From Poa pratensis (lineage: Eukaryota > Streptophyta > Magnoliopsida > Poales > Poaceae), in the NCBI GenBank assembly GCA_947311845.1, contig CAMZMU010000115.1:30403401-30467400 (forward strand): DNA of 64,000 nt, given 5' to 3'. The position numbers and the translations under genes were made by a program. The notes beneath the pieces were generated by a model. It searched no databases. It was not told the DNA's origin and saw only the letters and a list, made by a program, of their open reading frames with translations. Positions 53,853-63,929 of this stretch are shown here, piece after piece. How positions within the stretch are numbered: position 1 is the stretch's first letter; the number at the start of each line of letters is the position of its first letter.

Positions 53853-55269
53853 TTACTCCTCGTCCTCCTGCGATAAGCCAGTCACAGAGATGTTAGCAAC
53901 ATACGTAAATTCCATCCACACTGCAGTGTGCAATCTACACAACCTACTGTGACGCATAAATTTTACATACCTCACCATCATCCTTGACGTCGGACTTGGA
54001 CTTGTCAGAACCTTCTCCATCCTCCTCATCAGCATCAGTTTTGGCCTTCTTGGAGCTAGTGCTCTCCTGATAAAATTGAGCATGGAACATTGTTACCTCA
54101 AATCTGAAAAACCAGATGCAGTACAAGCTTAATGTCATGAAATTCATGGCAGGCAAAATTCTACCTTCTTGTTTACAGCCTTGGTCTCTTTGACCTCCTG
54201 CTTCTTGCCTCCGTACTTCGCCTTCTCCTAAACAAGGCATGCATTAATCAGTTTGAGATCAAACAATTTGCCTTTACTTACATCAACACGTGTAAAAATT
54301 ACTACACACCCAAGTGAGACTCATTGAGGGTAAAGTATTTCCATGTTGCGTTAAAATTACTACACATGCAAGTGAGACTCGTTGAGGGTAAAGTATTTCC
54401 ATGGTTGCGTTACTGCTCCCGCATGATTTTTCTGGAAAGCCAAGGAACACTGAAACGGAGATAGACAGTGCAATCATTTTGGGGGTAACGGAGGGCAGGC
54501 CGGAATGTTGGATAATAGCAAGGCTAGGATGTTGTACAACAGCGGCATTTTGGCAAAAATAACAGCACAGAGCAATTTCCCCCAATATTAATTACATGTA
54601 AGCATTACAAATCAGACAATCCTCATCCCACATACAGCGTCAAGCGACATTTTTGGGTATATCTAGTGTTATTTAGGCAAGTAGCGACAAAAATGACGGC
54701 GCGAGAGCAACCCTAACCCTAGATTAACCACATAAGCAGTGCAAAAATCACACAAACCTCATCGGACATGGTGCGCCACTTCTCCCCAGCAGCCTTGGCG
54801 ACCTAGAAGCAAAACCACCAGCCAGAACAATCATGAGCCATCGTCCATACAAACGAAACCCTAGATGCAAACTAGGGTTTGGCTATGAGGAGGAACGAGC
54901 GGTGACTCACCCCGGCGATGGCCTTCGCCTCAGGGTGCTTCGCCATGTACTGAGGCTTGAACTCAGCCCTGCCGGAAAAGTTTTAAAAAATATATCAGAA
55001 GACGGAGACGCGTAGATCTGGAGGCAGGAGAGAGGGAGAGCGGGCTTACAGGAAGACGAAGAAGGGGGTGGGGGCGCGCTTCGGCTTGGCGACGCCGCCG
55101 GCGGCCGCCTTGTGCTTTCCGGAGGCCTTGAACCTACGGCGAGCCACCACAACGAACGGAGACCGGTTAGTCGGTGGAACGGCATGAAGAGAGCGCGCGG
55201 GGAGAGGGGGAACGGAGAGGAGGAGGGGGAGGGGACTTACGATGCGTCGCCGTTGGCCTTGGACCTCAT
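53853..55269 (-). CDS. HMGB-type (HMG-box) chromatin protein, 7 exons
   Basis: Exons on the minus strand: 55269-55241, 55133-55050, 54968-54911, 54802-54758, 54227-54165, 54066-53971 and 53867-53853. All introns are GT-AG and phases join to a 129-codon frame with stop TAA. Layout is that of plant HMGB proteins: a basic N-terminus (MRSKANGDASFKASGKHK), a single HMG box (about residues 27-92) with PKRAPTPFFVFLAEFK and KAAGEKWRTMSDEEKAKY, and an acidic C-terminal tail (DADEEDGEGSDKSKS ending EEDEE). Such proteins bend DNA without sequence specificity and act in the nucleus as architectural chromatin factors. The closest subgroup cannot be told here. Intron 4 carries a 64-bp tandem duplication. 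All key box residues look intact, so this is probably a functional gene. Confidence 0.93.
54292..54420. repeat. Tandem duplication in HMGB intron 4
   Basis: AAATTACTACACA(C/T)(C/G)CAAGTGAGACTC(A/G)TTGAGGGTAAAGTATTTCC occurs twice, about 61 bp apart. No splice signals are affected. Confidence 0.85.
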
Positions 55270-55520
55270 GGTTGCAGGCGGGCGGGCGGGGAGCGGTGGC
55301 TAGGGCTCTGATGGGGAAGCGAAGGAAGAAGCGAAGAAGAAGCAGCAGCAGAAGGAAAACAGGCCGGCCCAGAAAACGCTTCGCGAACGAGCTCTTCAGG
55401 CGCCGCTTCGGTTTAGGGGCGCTAACGGGCGACAAATAGGAATTGTGCACCGGTGCTTGGACTGCAGTCTGCCAAGTTCATGGCTATATAGGCCTTTTTG
55501 GGCCCTCAAACCTTTGGGCC
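55270..55520 (-). promoter_or_regulatory. Upstream region of the HMGB gene
   Basis: GC-rich leader directly upstream of the ATG. On the minus strand CTGGGCCGGCC (about 55364) and further GGCCC motifs (about 55498-55525) resemble site II (TGGGCC/T) elements, which are common in promoters of plant proliferation and housekeeping genes. No convincing TATA box, in line with such promoters. Confidence 0.4.
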
Positions 55521-55579
55521 GGGCCGCACTGCTTCACTAGAGAAGATTGAAACTTTATATCCGAGCTGCAAATGACCGC

Positions 55580-56116
55580 ACCAGCACAGACGGTTACTCT
55601 CTCAAAAGAAAAACAGTACAGACGGAGGGTCGGGCAAGGACTTCACGAGGACCGGCGTGGATCCCACCGCCGGAGAACATGGTCAACGGAGCCATGTCAA
55701 AGAATTCAAATATACCGACGATCGCGACTATGGTACGGTGATCCGACGGGACGTTCATGGGCGCGTTGTCGGTTGTCTTGTGTGGTGTCACCGACGCCGA
55801 ATCCTTGGAGAACCTCTGAACCTGCATGTGGACCACAATCTTTTATGGTTCGGAGGGTGGTTGTACCCCCCAGCATAAAAGAGTTCAGACCTCAGATTTG
55901 ATGCTGATATTTCTCATTTAGTCAGAATATTTTTTAGTGAGAGCCGATGTTTCCGTCGATAGTGAGACAGCCATGGTGTCTTCATCAATCTTAAAACCTG
56001 ATCCACCGGCTCAGTCTCTCGAATGTACTCATAGAGGTAGAGTGTGCGTGCGTTCATAGAGGTGAGTGTATACGCATGTACATGAACGTCTACGTTGTAC
56101 TGTGTTTCAAAAAAAA
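55580..56116 (+). mobile_element. Non-LTR retroposon 3' end with poly(A)
   Basis: Ends in AAAAAAAA (56109-56116) after TACATGAACGTCTACGTTG. The stretch TTTAGTCAGAATATTTTTTAG, then CCGTCGATAGTGAGACAGCC and TGTGCGTGCGTTCATAGAGG, is a repeat family I recognise from grass genomes as a LINE-like 3' end, from memory. The left boundary is uncertain. No complete ORF. Confidence 0.55.
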
Positions 56117-56478
56117 GACACTTAATCCTTTGAAGCTATGGATGCAAGGGAGGGGCTAGCTGTCGCGGCTGATCTTATCATGCAACGCATCAGGGTGGCG
56201 TCTGACTGCGGGAATGCAGTGCGCAGTTTACTGGGTGAAGGAAGAAGCACATATGGCCATATTGTTCAAGAGATCAAGCCAAGATCAAGAGATTTCAGTT
56301 TAGTCGAGTTTGTCCACGAGAGGACAACGGCGAATATAGATGCTCACAACCTGGCAAGGAGCTCCATTTGCCTTCCAGTAGGTAGTCTCGTATGGTTTAT
56401 TTCTCCACCTAAGGTCCCTGTAACTTTTGATATGATACAAATAATTAATAAAAGGGGTGGAGAGTTCTCAAAAAAAAA
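56117..56478 (+). mobile_element. 5'-truncated LINE, RNase H end with poly(A)
   Basis: The frame 56138-56482 reads EGLAVAADLIMQRIRVASDC, HIVQEIKPRSRDFSLVEFVH and ANIDAHNLARSSICLPVGSL, the C-terminal half of the RVT_3 RNase H-like domain of L1-type plant LINEs. It ends with AATAATTAATAAAAGG and nine A (56470-56478). It sits immediately after the poly(A) of the preceding retroposon. Confidence 0.8.
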
Positions 56479-56879
56479 CTAGAGAGGAAGGAACACTTGG
56501 AGTAATTTACCATTTACTTTGCCTCACTAGTAGGCTACGCTTTTCCTCCAAGTTTCACACTTCAAACGCCGATTCTCAGAGTTAGAGGCGTCCATCCTCT
56601 CCTTTTACTAAAAGTTTCGGTTACAACTCGCAGTAGCGCCTTTACTCCTCTACGTTGTACCTCTTGTGGCCCTCGGATATGACTTCCAGCCCACACATTC
56701 AACCAACGAGCAACTTTAACTATAACACAACTATGATCATAACTCATAAGGGAAAACTTTATCAAAACAAGCAGCATTCTGCATCTTCCACGACGCTCAT
56801 AAAACAGCTGCTACCCCTACTGAGACCACATTCCGCATACCGGAAGGGAAAAGGTATACCCAGTTAAATTAATCATATC
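56479..56879. other. Spacer, nothing recognised
   Basis: Mixed-composition DNA between two LINE remnants. Short frames lack any domain. Confidence 0.4.
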
Positions 56880-58290
56880 AGTAATAAAATAAATCTATTC
56901 CTGGTGTCAAAAGCACACTCAACTACACTCCAAGCATAATTTGCCCGAGGAGAGTGTACAAACAAATGATCAAAGATTTCATCACTATTGCAAAACATAC
57001 ATCTAGTGTTTCCCTCCCTACCCCTTTGCTTCAAAGCATCTCTAGTAAGAATGCTCTTCTTAAGCCTAAGCCACAGGGGAAAAATGCTGGAACTTCAACA
57101 AACCAGAGTTTCTTAACAGAACATCTAGTTTGCTTTATCTTGAGAGATGTATATAAAGACTTCACCATAAAAATACCAGAAATACTTAGCATCCATTTAC
57201 AACGATCTTTTTGCTAACTTAGAATCACCTCACCGCAAAGGTTCTACGATCATTCCACAAAACAGAAGTCTCACCAGCTAAAGTGTGTCTGAATGTTACA
57301 CAAGACTAGCCATCAGTGAGCAATTGTTATCCCAGTAGTAAAACTTAAATTGTACACTATAGAGAATCTTTTACGTAAGAGGCTTATCCCCTACCCATAA
57401 ATCTTCTCAGTATATAGTGTTAAGTCTATCACCCACCTATTTTTAGACATACTTATAATAGTACTTCTGACACCCAGAATGCTTTGGAAAAAATGAGATT
57501 GGTAGACTTCTTTTTAACTGCTACCAAAAAATTCCTACTGTAGTAATTTCTTAGTATTAGGGTCTGCCAAAGTCTCTCTTCATTTTCGAGTTTCCATAAC
57601 CATTTACACAATAGGCAAATATTCACAACTCTTAGATCTACTGTACCCAAACCCCCTGGTTAATAGTTGACTAGATGATATTTATTTTCATTATCATTAT
57701 CTTTCCACGGCCTTCTTTCCTAATTATATCATCTTTTCTCTACACCTCTAGGCAACTTAAATAAAGACATCATGTAAAACAGTACATTATTTAGACTACC
57801 TTTAATATATAAGAGCCAGCTTCTCCCTATAAGAAAGAAAACGACCTTGCCAAGTTACTAGTTTCCTTTCCATCTTTTCCTCAGCATTTTTCCCATCAAC
57901 ATTTCTCAGTCTAGTACTGTGAGCAGGAAGTGGAACACTTAGATATTTCATAAGTAATACACCTTCTACACAAGTATATATATCTCTACATCTTTCACTA
58001 TTATTCTTAGCTTACCCAAAACAAACAATATCATTTTATGAAAATTAATCTTTAGTCCTGACAAATGTTCAAAGCAACATAACAAGTACTTCAAATTAAT
58101 AGCATCAGATTCATCAGCTTCTAGGAAGAAAACTGTACTCACCCTTCTACTAATTTGTAACTATCCCTTTTATTAAGCTACTATCTTGAGCTCTTTAAAC
58201 TAAAACCGGTAACACATCCACTGCTACGTCAAAGAGAAAACGAGACATCATGGATTCATGGGTGACACCAAATGGAACTTGAGCTACTGA
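56880..58290 (-). pseudogene. LINE ORF2 remnant (RT C-terminal to zf-RVT)
   Basis: Minus-strand pieces in LINE order: FLEADESDAINLKYLLCCFE and HLSGLKINFHK (RT thumb region), YLSVPLPAHSTRL with KLVTWQGRFLSYREKLALI, then GLGTVDLRVVNICLLCKWLW and WKLENEERLWQTLILRNYY, and finally ILTRDALKQRGREGNTRCMF with FDHLFVHSPRANYAW (zf-RVT). Many stops and frame changes show long decay. It ends almost exactly at the stop codon of the AAA-ATPase-derived gene. Confidence 0.8.
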
Positions 58291-58293
58291 TGT

Positions 58294-58929
58294 TCACTCA
58301 CTCCTGTCCTGCGTGACAACTGCTTCCCCGTCTTCTTCCTCCGGCTGCTGGTCCTTGCCTTGTCCATTGGCCTTGTCCTCCTTAGCCTTCTCCAGCGCCG
58401 CCACCAGCCCTCGGAGGCACGAGTCGGCGTCGTCGTCGGCGTTCTTGGGCGTGAGGTTCCCGGCGACGTCGGCCGGCGTCATGTCCACCTCCTGCAGCAG
58501 CGTGCCGATGGGGGCGAACAGCTTGTGCTCCTCCACGCCGAGGTAGGTCCTGGCGAGGAACTCGAACGCGGGGGCGCCGCAGTAGGACATCTCGATGTGC
58601 TTGTCCATCCGCCCCCGCGTTCGCCCCCATCGGCACGCGTCCCGGGAGGTGGTCTCGGCGAGGTAGGCCTTTACCTCCTGGTAGGCCTCGGCGCGGCTCA
58701 TCAGCCACATGCCGTTGTACTCGGCGACCGTTACCGAGAGGTAGGGGTCGACGATGGCGGCGAAACGGCGCGCGTGCCTGCCGATGTGGCGCTTGAAGAA
58801 GTGCTGCAGCGGGAGGTGCTGCAGGTTCTGCCACACCACCGTCCACAGCACGGCGATCAGGCTCAGCACCACGCCCGAGTTGAGCCACAACCCGCCCCAC
58901 AGTGCTCCGGCCGACTCCATCGGTCGCAT
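58294..58929 (-). CDS. AAA-ATPase (BCS1/ASD type) lacking the ATPase core
   Basis: 211 codons, one exon. Residues 4-34 (MESAGALWGGLWLNSGVVLS and on) form the N-terminal membrane anchor; to about residue 95 it follows the AAA-associated domain (DPYLSVTVAEYNGMWLMSRA, YQEVKAYLAETTSRDA). It then passes directly to RGRMDKHIEMSYCG, KLFAPIGTLLQEVDMTPADV and LRGLVAALEKAKEDKA, the C-terminal end of these ATPases. The family's roughly 500-residue proteins carry Walker A, Walker B and the second region of homology between these parts; all are missing. The join near CRWGRT keeps frame. The N-terminus could also start at Met4. A TATA box lies upstream. ATP hydrolysis is impossible; a regulatory or dominant-negative role, or a decaying copy, is inference. 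Confidence 0.82.
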   Translation of the reverse strand: MRPMESAGALWGGLWLNSGVVLSLIAVLWTVVWQNLQHLPLQHFFKRHIGRHARRFAAIVDPYLSVTVAEYNGMWLMSRAEAYQEVKAYLAETTSRDACRWGRTRGRMDKHIEMSYCGAPAFEFLARTYLGVEEHKLFAPIGTLLQEVDMTPADVAGNLTPKNADDDADSCLRGLVAALEKAKEDKANGQGKDQQPEEEDGEAVVTQDRSE

Positions 58930-59002
58930 CTCTCTCGAGCTAGTCGGCTAAGCAGTTGTGCGATGTGGTGCTTGGAGTGAAATGATATCCCAGGCCTCTG
59001 CC

Positions 59003-59010
59003 TTTATAGA
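59003..59010 (-). promoter_or_regulatory. TATA box of the core-less AAA-ATPase gene
   Basis: CTATAAAGG on the minus strand lies about 75-80 bp upstream of the ATG at 58929. That leaves room for a short leader (CACCACATCGCACAACTGC). The promoter thus looks intact although the coding region is internally deleted. Confidence 0.6.
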
Positions 59011-59525
59011 GCGGTTGCAGAGTGCTGTACATCTCTGCCGTGCCTTCAGCACTACTGTAGTTCCATGCGGATGTGGTGGTCAAGGCCGCATCCAAACGGA
59101 CGTACCGCGTGAAATTGTTTGAAAATAAAGATACGGTTTCATGGATATCACATTGTTTCCTGTTATGTGATGACAAACAATACAGACCTATAATTCTTAC
59201 AATTGTTATGGTAAAAAGAATATTGCATATGGGAGTAACGTATTTTACCATCTTTAAATTACGAACGAATGACTACTATGTCATCTTCCAAAATAGGCAT
59301 GTGTTGTTTGTACGTGTTATTAGATCCGTAGAGAAAACTGTAGTTTTTACGTGATGTTAGATTTGTATGTGGGTTAATTAATCTTGATAAAAATCGTGAT
59401 GACCGTGATTTTTTTTGTGGGAATTTAGTGGCATGTGCTTTTAAGTTGTTTTCCTTGCACCATAGGAAAGACACACAAAATATTCTGATGACGTCTATCA
59501 TAACAATTACTGAAAATTAAAATTG
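59011..59525. other. AT-rich upstream spacer
   Basis: No recognisable coding or element end. Probably distal promoter and intergenic DNA of the gene at 58294-58929. Confidence 0.4.
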
Positions 59526-59610
59526 TACTACCACCATCTTGAAATATAAAACGTTTTGGTAGGTTAGTTTAGCCTACCAAAACGTCTTGTATTCTGGGAC
59601 AGAGGAAGTA
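59526..59610. mobile_element. Stowaway-type MITE
   Basis: 85-bp palindrome: ACGTTTTGGTAGG is paired with CCTACCAAAACGT around the centre, with degenerate ends (right, opposite strand, TACTTCCTCTGTCCCAGAAT). TA is present at both borders. Typical short grass Stowaway. Confidence 0.88.
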
Positions 59611-59637
59611 CATGTTTAGGTCCTCAAAATAAAATAT

Positions 59638-59723
59638 TAGGCTGGTCACAATGGACAGTAACTTAGACTAGTAACATATATATGTTACTAGTCTATGTTA
59701 CTACTTCTACAATGAGGAGTAAC
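59638..59723. mobile_element. Partial MITE (GGCTGGTCACAATGG family)
   Basis: Contains the palindromic centre GACTAGTAACATATATATGTTACTAGTC and the known grass MITE-like start TTAGGCTGGTCACAATGG. Its right side stops at the CACTA-like end at 59724, so the CACTA element probably inserted into it. Identification is from memory of the family. Confidence 0.55.
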
Positions 59724-59739
59724 CACCGCTAGAAAAATG

Positions 59740-59910
59740 GTCTATGGTCCCGGTTCGGCTGGGCCATCAGTCCCGGTTGCCCAACCGGGACTAGCCAATC
59801 GGGACTAATGCTAGTCCCGGTTGGGCCACGAGCCGGGACCAATGGGTGCCCACGTGGCCAGTTCTGACTGGGCGTGGGGGAGACTCATTGTTACGAATCG
59901 GGACCAATGA
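59740..59910. repeat. Left CACTA subterminal repeats
   Basis: Six or more TCCCGGTT/AACCGGGA or GGGACCA units in alternating orientation. These are expected binding sites for the element's own protein. A TTTAGGGTTTAGGG telobox-like sequence follows at 59925. Confidence 0.85.
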
Positions 59911-60149
59911 GTTTTTTTTTGTATTTAGGGTTTAGGGTCTCCCTCTGGCCGGTGCCCCCTCTCGCCGGTGCCCCTCTCCCTCTTGCCGGTGCCTCCGTCG
60001 TTTCCCCCTTCTTCGCATCGCCGACGTGCTCTACATCGTTTCCGTACGCATATTATACGCTCTACTATATACACAGTACACGTTGATGCATATATAATTA
60101 ATATTCGATCTCTTGCGAGAATACAACTATTTAATTACATGGAGATAGA

Positions 60150-60461
60150 TCACATATGTAGTTCATCGTCTGAAGCATAATGTTCTCCCCTTTCATCGAT
60201 GACCTCTCTAAGCAGAAATCCCGCCAATTCCTTTTGAATTGCTCGTATGCGCCGTTCTGGGTCGAGCTTCTCCCGCATTTTGCTCAAAGAAGTTGTTCTC
60301 CGCTCAGAGGTCAACTCGCGAATGAACTCGCAAACGTAGAATCCACATAAATTACTCCCCGGTGGCTGCTGCGGACTTTTCACCGATATATAAGTTAGCT
60401 CATCTTTGAATGGACCTTCTACATTCTGTTTGAATAGTGTCCAACACCTGTTTTGGCCCAA
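60150..60461 (-). pseudogene. Ulp1-like (C48) protease C-terminal remnant
   Basis: The frame contains VKSPQQPPGSNLCGFYVCEF with the candidate nucleophile Cys in SNLCGFYVC, then EFIRELTSERRTTS and IQKELAGFLLREVIDERGEH. This is the C-terminal end of the Ulp1/SENP-like domain often encoded by grass CACTA elements. The upstream His and Asp region is absent, so it cannot be catalytic. Confidence 0.8.
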
Positions 60462-60480
60462 AAAATGAACAAATGAGTTA

Positions 60481-62189
60481 TTAATTACTTGATATCAGGA
60501 AACGAACGAAAGAGGCCGATATATAAGTTGGATTAGGTCCAATCGGTACGACATAGCCGACCGCCACCTTCATGGTTAAGTTAAAAACTTTCACATGCAT
60601 CTCACAAGGTGTGCTCTCGGTGATATCATCCACTGGGTGGCGACGAAGTGGAGCCACCGTCACTGCATCATCAGTACCATCCAGCAGCTCCGTGGAAGCC
60701 ACGCTGCTTTTTCGATTCGATGGGCCGCCGGTACCATCGCATGCAGCTTCTACCATGTGCCGCTGAGATTGGCCGCTAGTACCTTGCTGGCTAAGTGCGG
60801 CAATTTGATCCTTCTGCCGCTTTAATTCTTCTTCTATATTACGCAGCCGGTCTGCAGCAGCGCGTGCTTCCATTGCCTCCCTTTCCTTTCTCCTCTGATG
60901 GCTTCTATCGGGAAATTTCTTCCTGTGCTCGGGAATCGCAATTGTCTTGGGCTTGGAGCCTGGTACGCCTCGTAACCGTCCGTCGTGTTCCTTATTCCCA
61001 AGGGCACGTGTGAGCTCGTCATCCTCTCTATCGGGAATGAACCGTCCCTCTGCAACATCCTTTACTGCATTTCTAATGCCTTCGATGGGTAGTAGGGGAT
61101 TATCTTTGTGTCTTCTGTTATATATGCACTTCCCTTCTGCGTCCAACGTGCCCCCATGCCCGTAAAACCAATTTCTTGCCCGTTCGATCCATGCGAGTGG
61201 CTCTGGAGTGATCCCTTTAGCCAGCAGGTCCGCCTCAAGTTTCTCCCACTTAGGCATGCTAAAAGCGTAGCCACCAGCCCCCATAGTATGGTGGTAGATC
61301 TTTTTAGCAGCATTTTCCTTATTTTTTGCAGACTTTTCCTGAACTTCCTCCGATTTTTTGTAAGCCACAAATTCTTCCCAGTCGTCCCTTATCTTCTCAT
61401 ACCCTTTATCGAAGTCCGGAGTCTTATTTTTCGTGACAAACTCGTTGTTCAATATTTTCTTCCAGTTCTTGAATAGCTCGGCCATCTTCTTAAGAGCCTA
61501 GTCCCTGACTTTTTGCTCCATGTTTTTCCGGGCAATCTTTTCTGCCTCATTTGGATCCTCCTCATCTGGATCCACCTCTGGCGCCGGCAGGGTGAAATTA
61601 AGCATGAGCTTTCTCCAAAGTCTTTCTTTGCCCACCTCGCCGACATATCTTACTCCTCCCTCATTTGGCTGATGCCATTCTCGAACGGTGATCGGGATGT
61701 AGTCCCTAACAAGAACTCCGCATTGTTTTACCATTTTATTTTTAACACCAGGGGAGCAGTCGGTGTGCCGTCTTCAGCGACTTTTTCGATCCTGTACCTT
61801 TCTTGGTCGCCCAACTTTTTGGCTGGGCCTCGTTTTGTCCTTACAGAAGATTTGCTCGATCCGGAGGGCTAAAAGAAAAAAGAGCGTTAATATATGTATA
61901 TAGACAACAGAGGCTTAATTAATACAATCTTAGGCTTCATTAATATATGTATATGCACCTCGCCGGAGTTTGCAACATTTAATGTTCCACCGGAGCCTTC
62001 GGCTTCTCCCTCGCCGACTTCTCCCTCACACCAGCCGTCGGGTTCTACCTCACCAGAGCCGTCTCTTCGGTTGAGAGACTCATCTCCCTCACCGGAGTTG
62101 TTCAAAAACTGCAAGGTGACATCGCCAACATCTTCCGGCCCGCGGATTATATCCTCGAGGATGTTTTCCTGATTTTCGTCTCGTTCCAT
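60481..62189 (-). pseudogene. CACTA accessory ORF (Transposase_24-like), broken
   Basis: Exon 1, 62189-61959 (MERDENQENILEDIIRGPED), has a GT donor; exon 2 starts at 61868 after AG (PSGSSKSSVRTKRGPAKKLG). Then follow CGVLVRDYIPITVREW, LNFTLPAPEVDPDEEDPNEA, MAELFKNWKKILNNEF, AAKKIYHHTMGAGGYAFSMP, WIERARNWFYGHGGTLDAEG and a C-terminal coiled coil (EREAMEARAAADRLRNIEEE). This is the plant Ptta/En/Spm accessory protein of CACTA elements, thought to bind element ends. Breaks: a frame change at a C run near 61750-61760 and an in-frame TAG at about 61498, just before ALKKMAELF. Confidence 0.85.
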
Positions 62190-62869
62190 AGTTTCTGCAA
62201 ATTAAGAACAATGCACAAAACTTTATTTGGGTAACTTGTTCCATATGTCAAGATACATCTACACAATTTTTGACTTGCCCAAAAACCTAAAATAAAATAC
62301 TCTTTTATTTATTTTCAGAAAATCCCCTTTTCTTAGGTTTACAAAGGAGCTACCTTTTTCATACCTCAGAAAATTCACTAAAAATTAGGGAATGATCCTC
62401 ATTACTTGTAGAACCCAAATAATTTGGACATTTTTGCCCTTTTGTTTTCAGTACAAAAACTAAGAAAATAAGAAAAGGCCATAAAAAATAATGCAAACAC
62501 TTGGCAACCTTTTTATTCAGTGCCTAGGACCATATGTGCACACACACTAGGGAGATAAGCCACAGGAAAATTCAAATTTAATTAGGACAAGTACAAATTA
62601 GAAACTTCACAATTTGATTTTTGTGTGTAACATACACAATATCATCTCATTTGCAAGAACAAATTAGAAACTTCATATGCTGCCTTATAATCTCATTTGC
62701 AAGAGCACCTCGGGCGGGGAGCGGCAGAGCACCTCGGGCGGGGATTCTTGGGCGCGACGGCGAACTCGGAGACCCTAAACCCTAAACCATCAAGAAATTA
62801 AAGCCATTAAGCTCAAGAACATAAGACTCAAGCTAAAATATACTGAAAAGCATGTATTACCACTTCAAA
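62190..62869. other. CACTA interior, non-coding
   Basis: AT-rich with a short duplication, AGAGCACCTCGGGCGGGGA (62703 and 62727). ACCCTAAACCCTAAACC at 62773-62789 is an inverted counterpart of the telobox-like sequence at 59925. No coding recognised. Confidence 0.45.
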
Positions 62870-63530
62870 ATCATTTGCAAAGCTAAAATTAAAATTAACA
62901 TCAATATATAGCAAAACTAAAATTAACATCAATATATAGCAAAACTAAAACTAACACTAACAAAACTAATTCTAGCAAATGGCTAACAGAAAATGGCTAA
63001 CAAAAAATAGCTAAAACCTAGCAACTAACACTAACAAATGGCTAACAAAAAATCATATACAACTAACCTAGCAATTTCTATAACCTAACAATTTCTATAA
63101 CCTAACAATTTCTAAACATATTAATCATTTTAATCTACAATGCTACAATTTTAATCTAATTACTTTTAACCTTGAGTAGCAAAATTATGAACACTTTAAT
63201 CTACAATCTACAATGTTAGCAAAATTATGAACACTTTAATCTACACATTTTAATCTACAATCTACAAAGCTATAAATTTCTAAACATTTTAATCTACAAT
63301 GCAAAATTTCTAAACATTTTAATCTACAATGCAAAATTTCTAAATATTTTAATCTACAATTTTAATGTACAATCTACAATGCAAAATTATGAATCTACAC
63401 ATTTTAATCTACAATCTACAATGCTATAAATTTCTAAACATTTTAATCTACAATGCAAAATTTCTAAACATTTTAATCTACAATTTTAATCTACAATCTA
63501 CAATGCAAAATTATGAACAAAAAAGCACTC
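62870..63530. repeat. AT-rich tandem repeats in CACTA
   Basis: AACAT(T)TTAATCTACAATGC and AAATTTCTAAACATTTTAAT units recur about a dozen times (63115-63520). ATTAACATCAATATATAGCA and GGCTAACA(A/G)AAAATGG units lie further left. Variable spacing, no coding. Confidence 0.85.
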
Positions 63531-63539
63531 ACCTTGAGT

Positions 63540-63929
63540 AGCTACGGCCGGCGGTGGTGGTGGAGCGCGCCGGTGGTGGTGGAGCGCGCCGGTGCAGGGT
63601 GGCGTCGTCTGGACGGCCGGATTAGCCGCGCCGGTGAGAAGGGGCGAGCTTCGGGCCGGCGAGCAAGAGGGAGGCGCGGCGGCGGCTCCGCGGCCGGTCA
63701 ATCCGCGCGGCGGAGGAGGTGGAGGGCGGGGCCGCGCCGGAGCAGGGTGGCGGCAGAGGTGGAGGGCGGGGCCGCACCGGAGCAGGGTGATGGCAGAGGT
63801 GGAGGGCGGGGCCGCGCCGGAGATCGAAAAATCGCCGGAGCAGGGCTTCGCCAGAGCACTTCTCTCGTCGGGGGAACTGCGGCAGAGGTGGAAGAAGAGG
63901 AAAGGCACGGGCGTTATAAACAAAAGGCC
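63540..63929. other. GC-rich subterminal block of CACTA
   Basis: Short repeats GGTGGTGGTGGAGCGCGCCG (twice, 63553 and 63573) and GGTGGAGGGCGGGGCCGC(G/A)CCGG (three times, 63719-63820). Frames on both strands are by-products. Likely the promoter and leader of the minus-strand genes. Confidence 0.5.

Noticed and set aside
58313..58980. Plus-strand and second minus-strand frames across the AAA-derived gene
   Set aside because: Shadows of the GC-rich sense frame, which alone shows family motifs.
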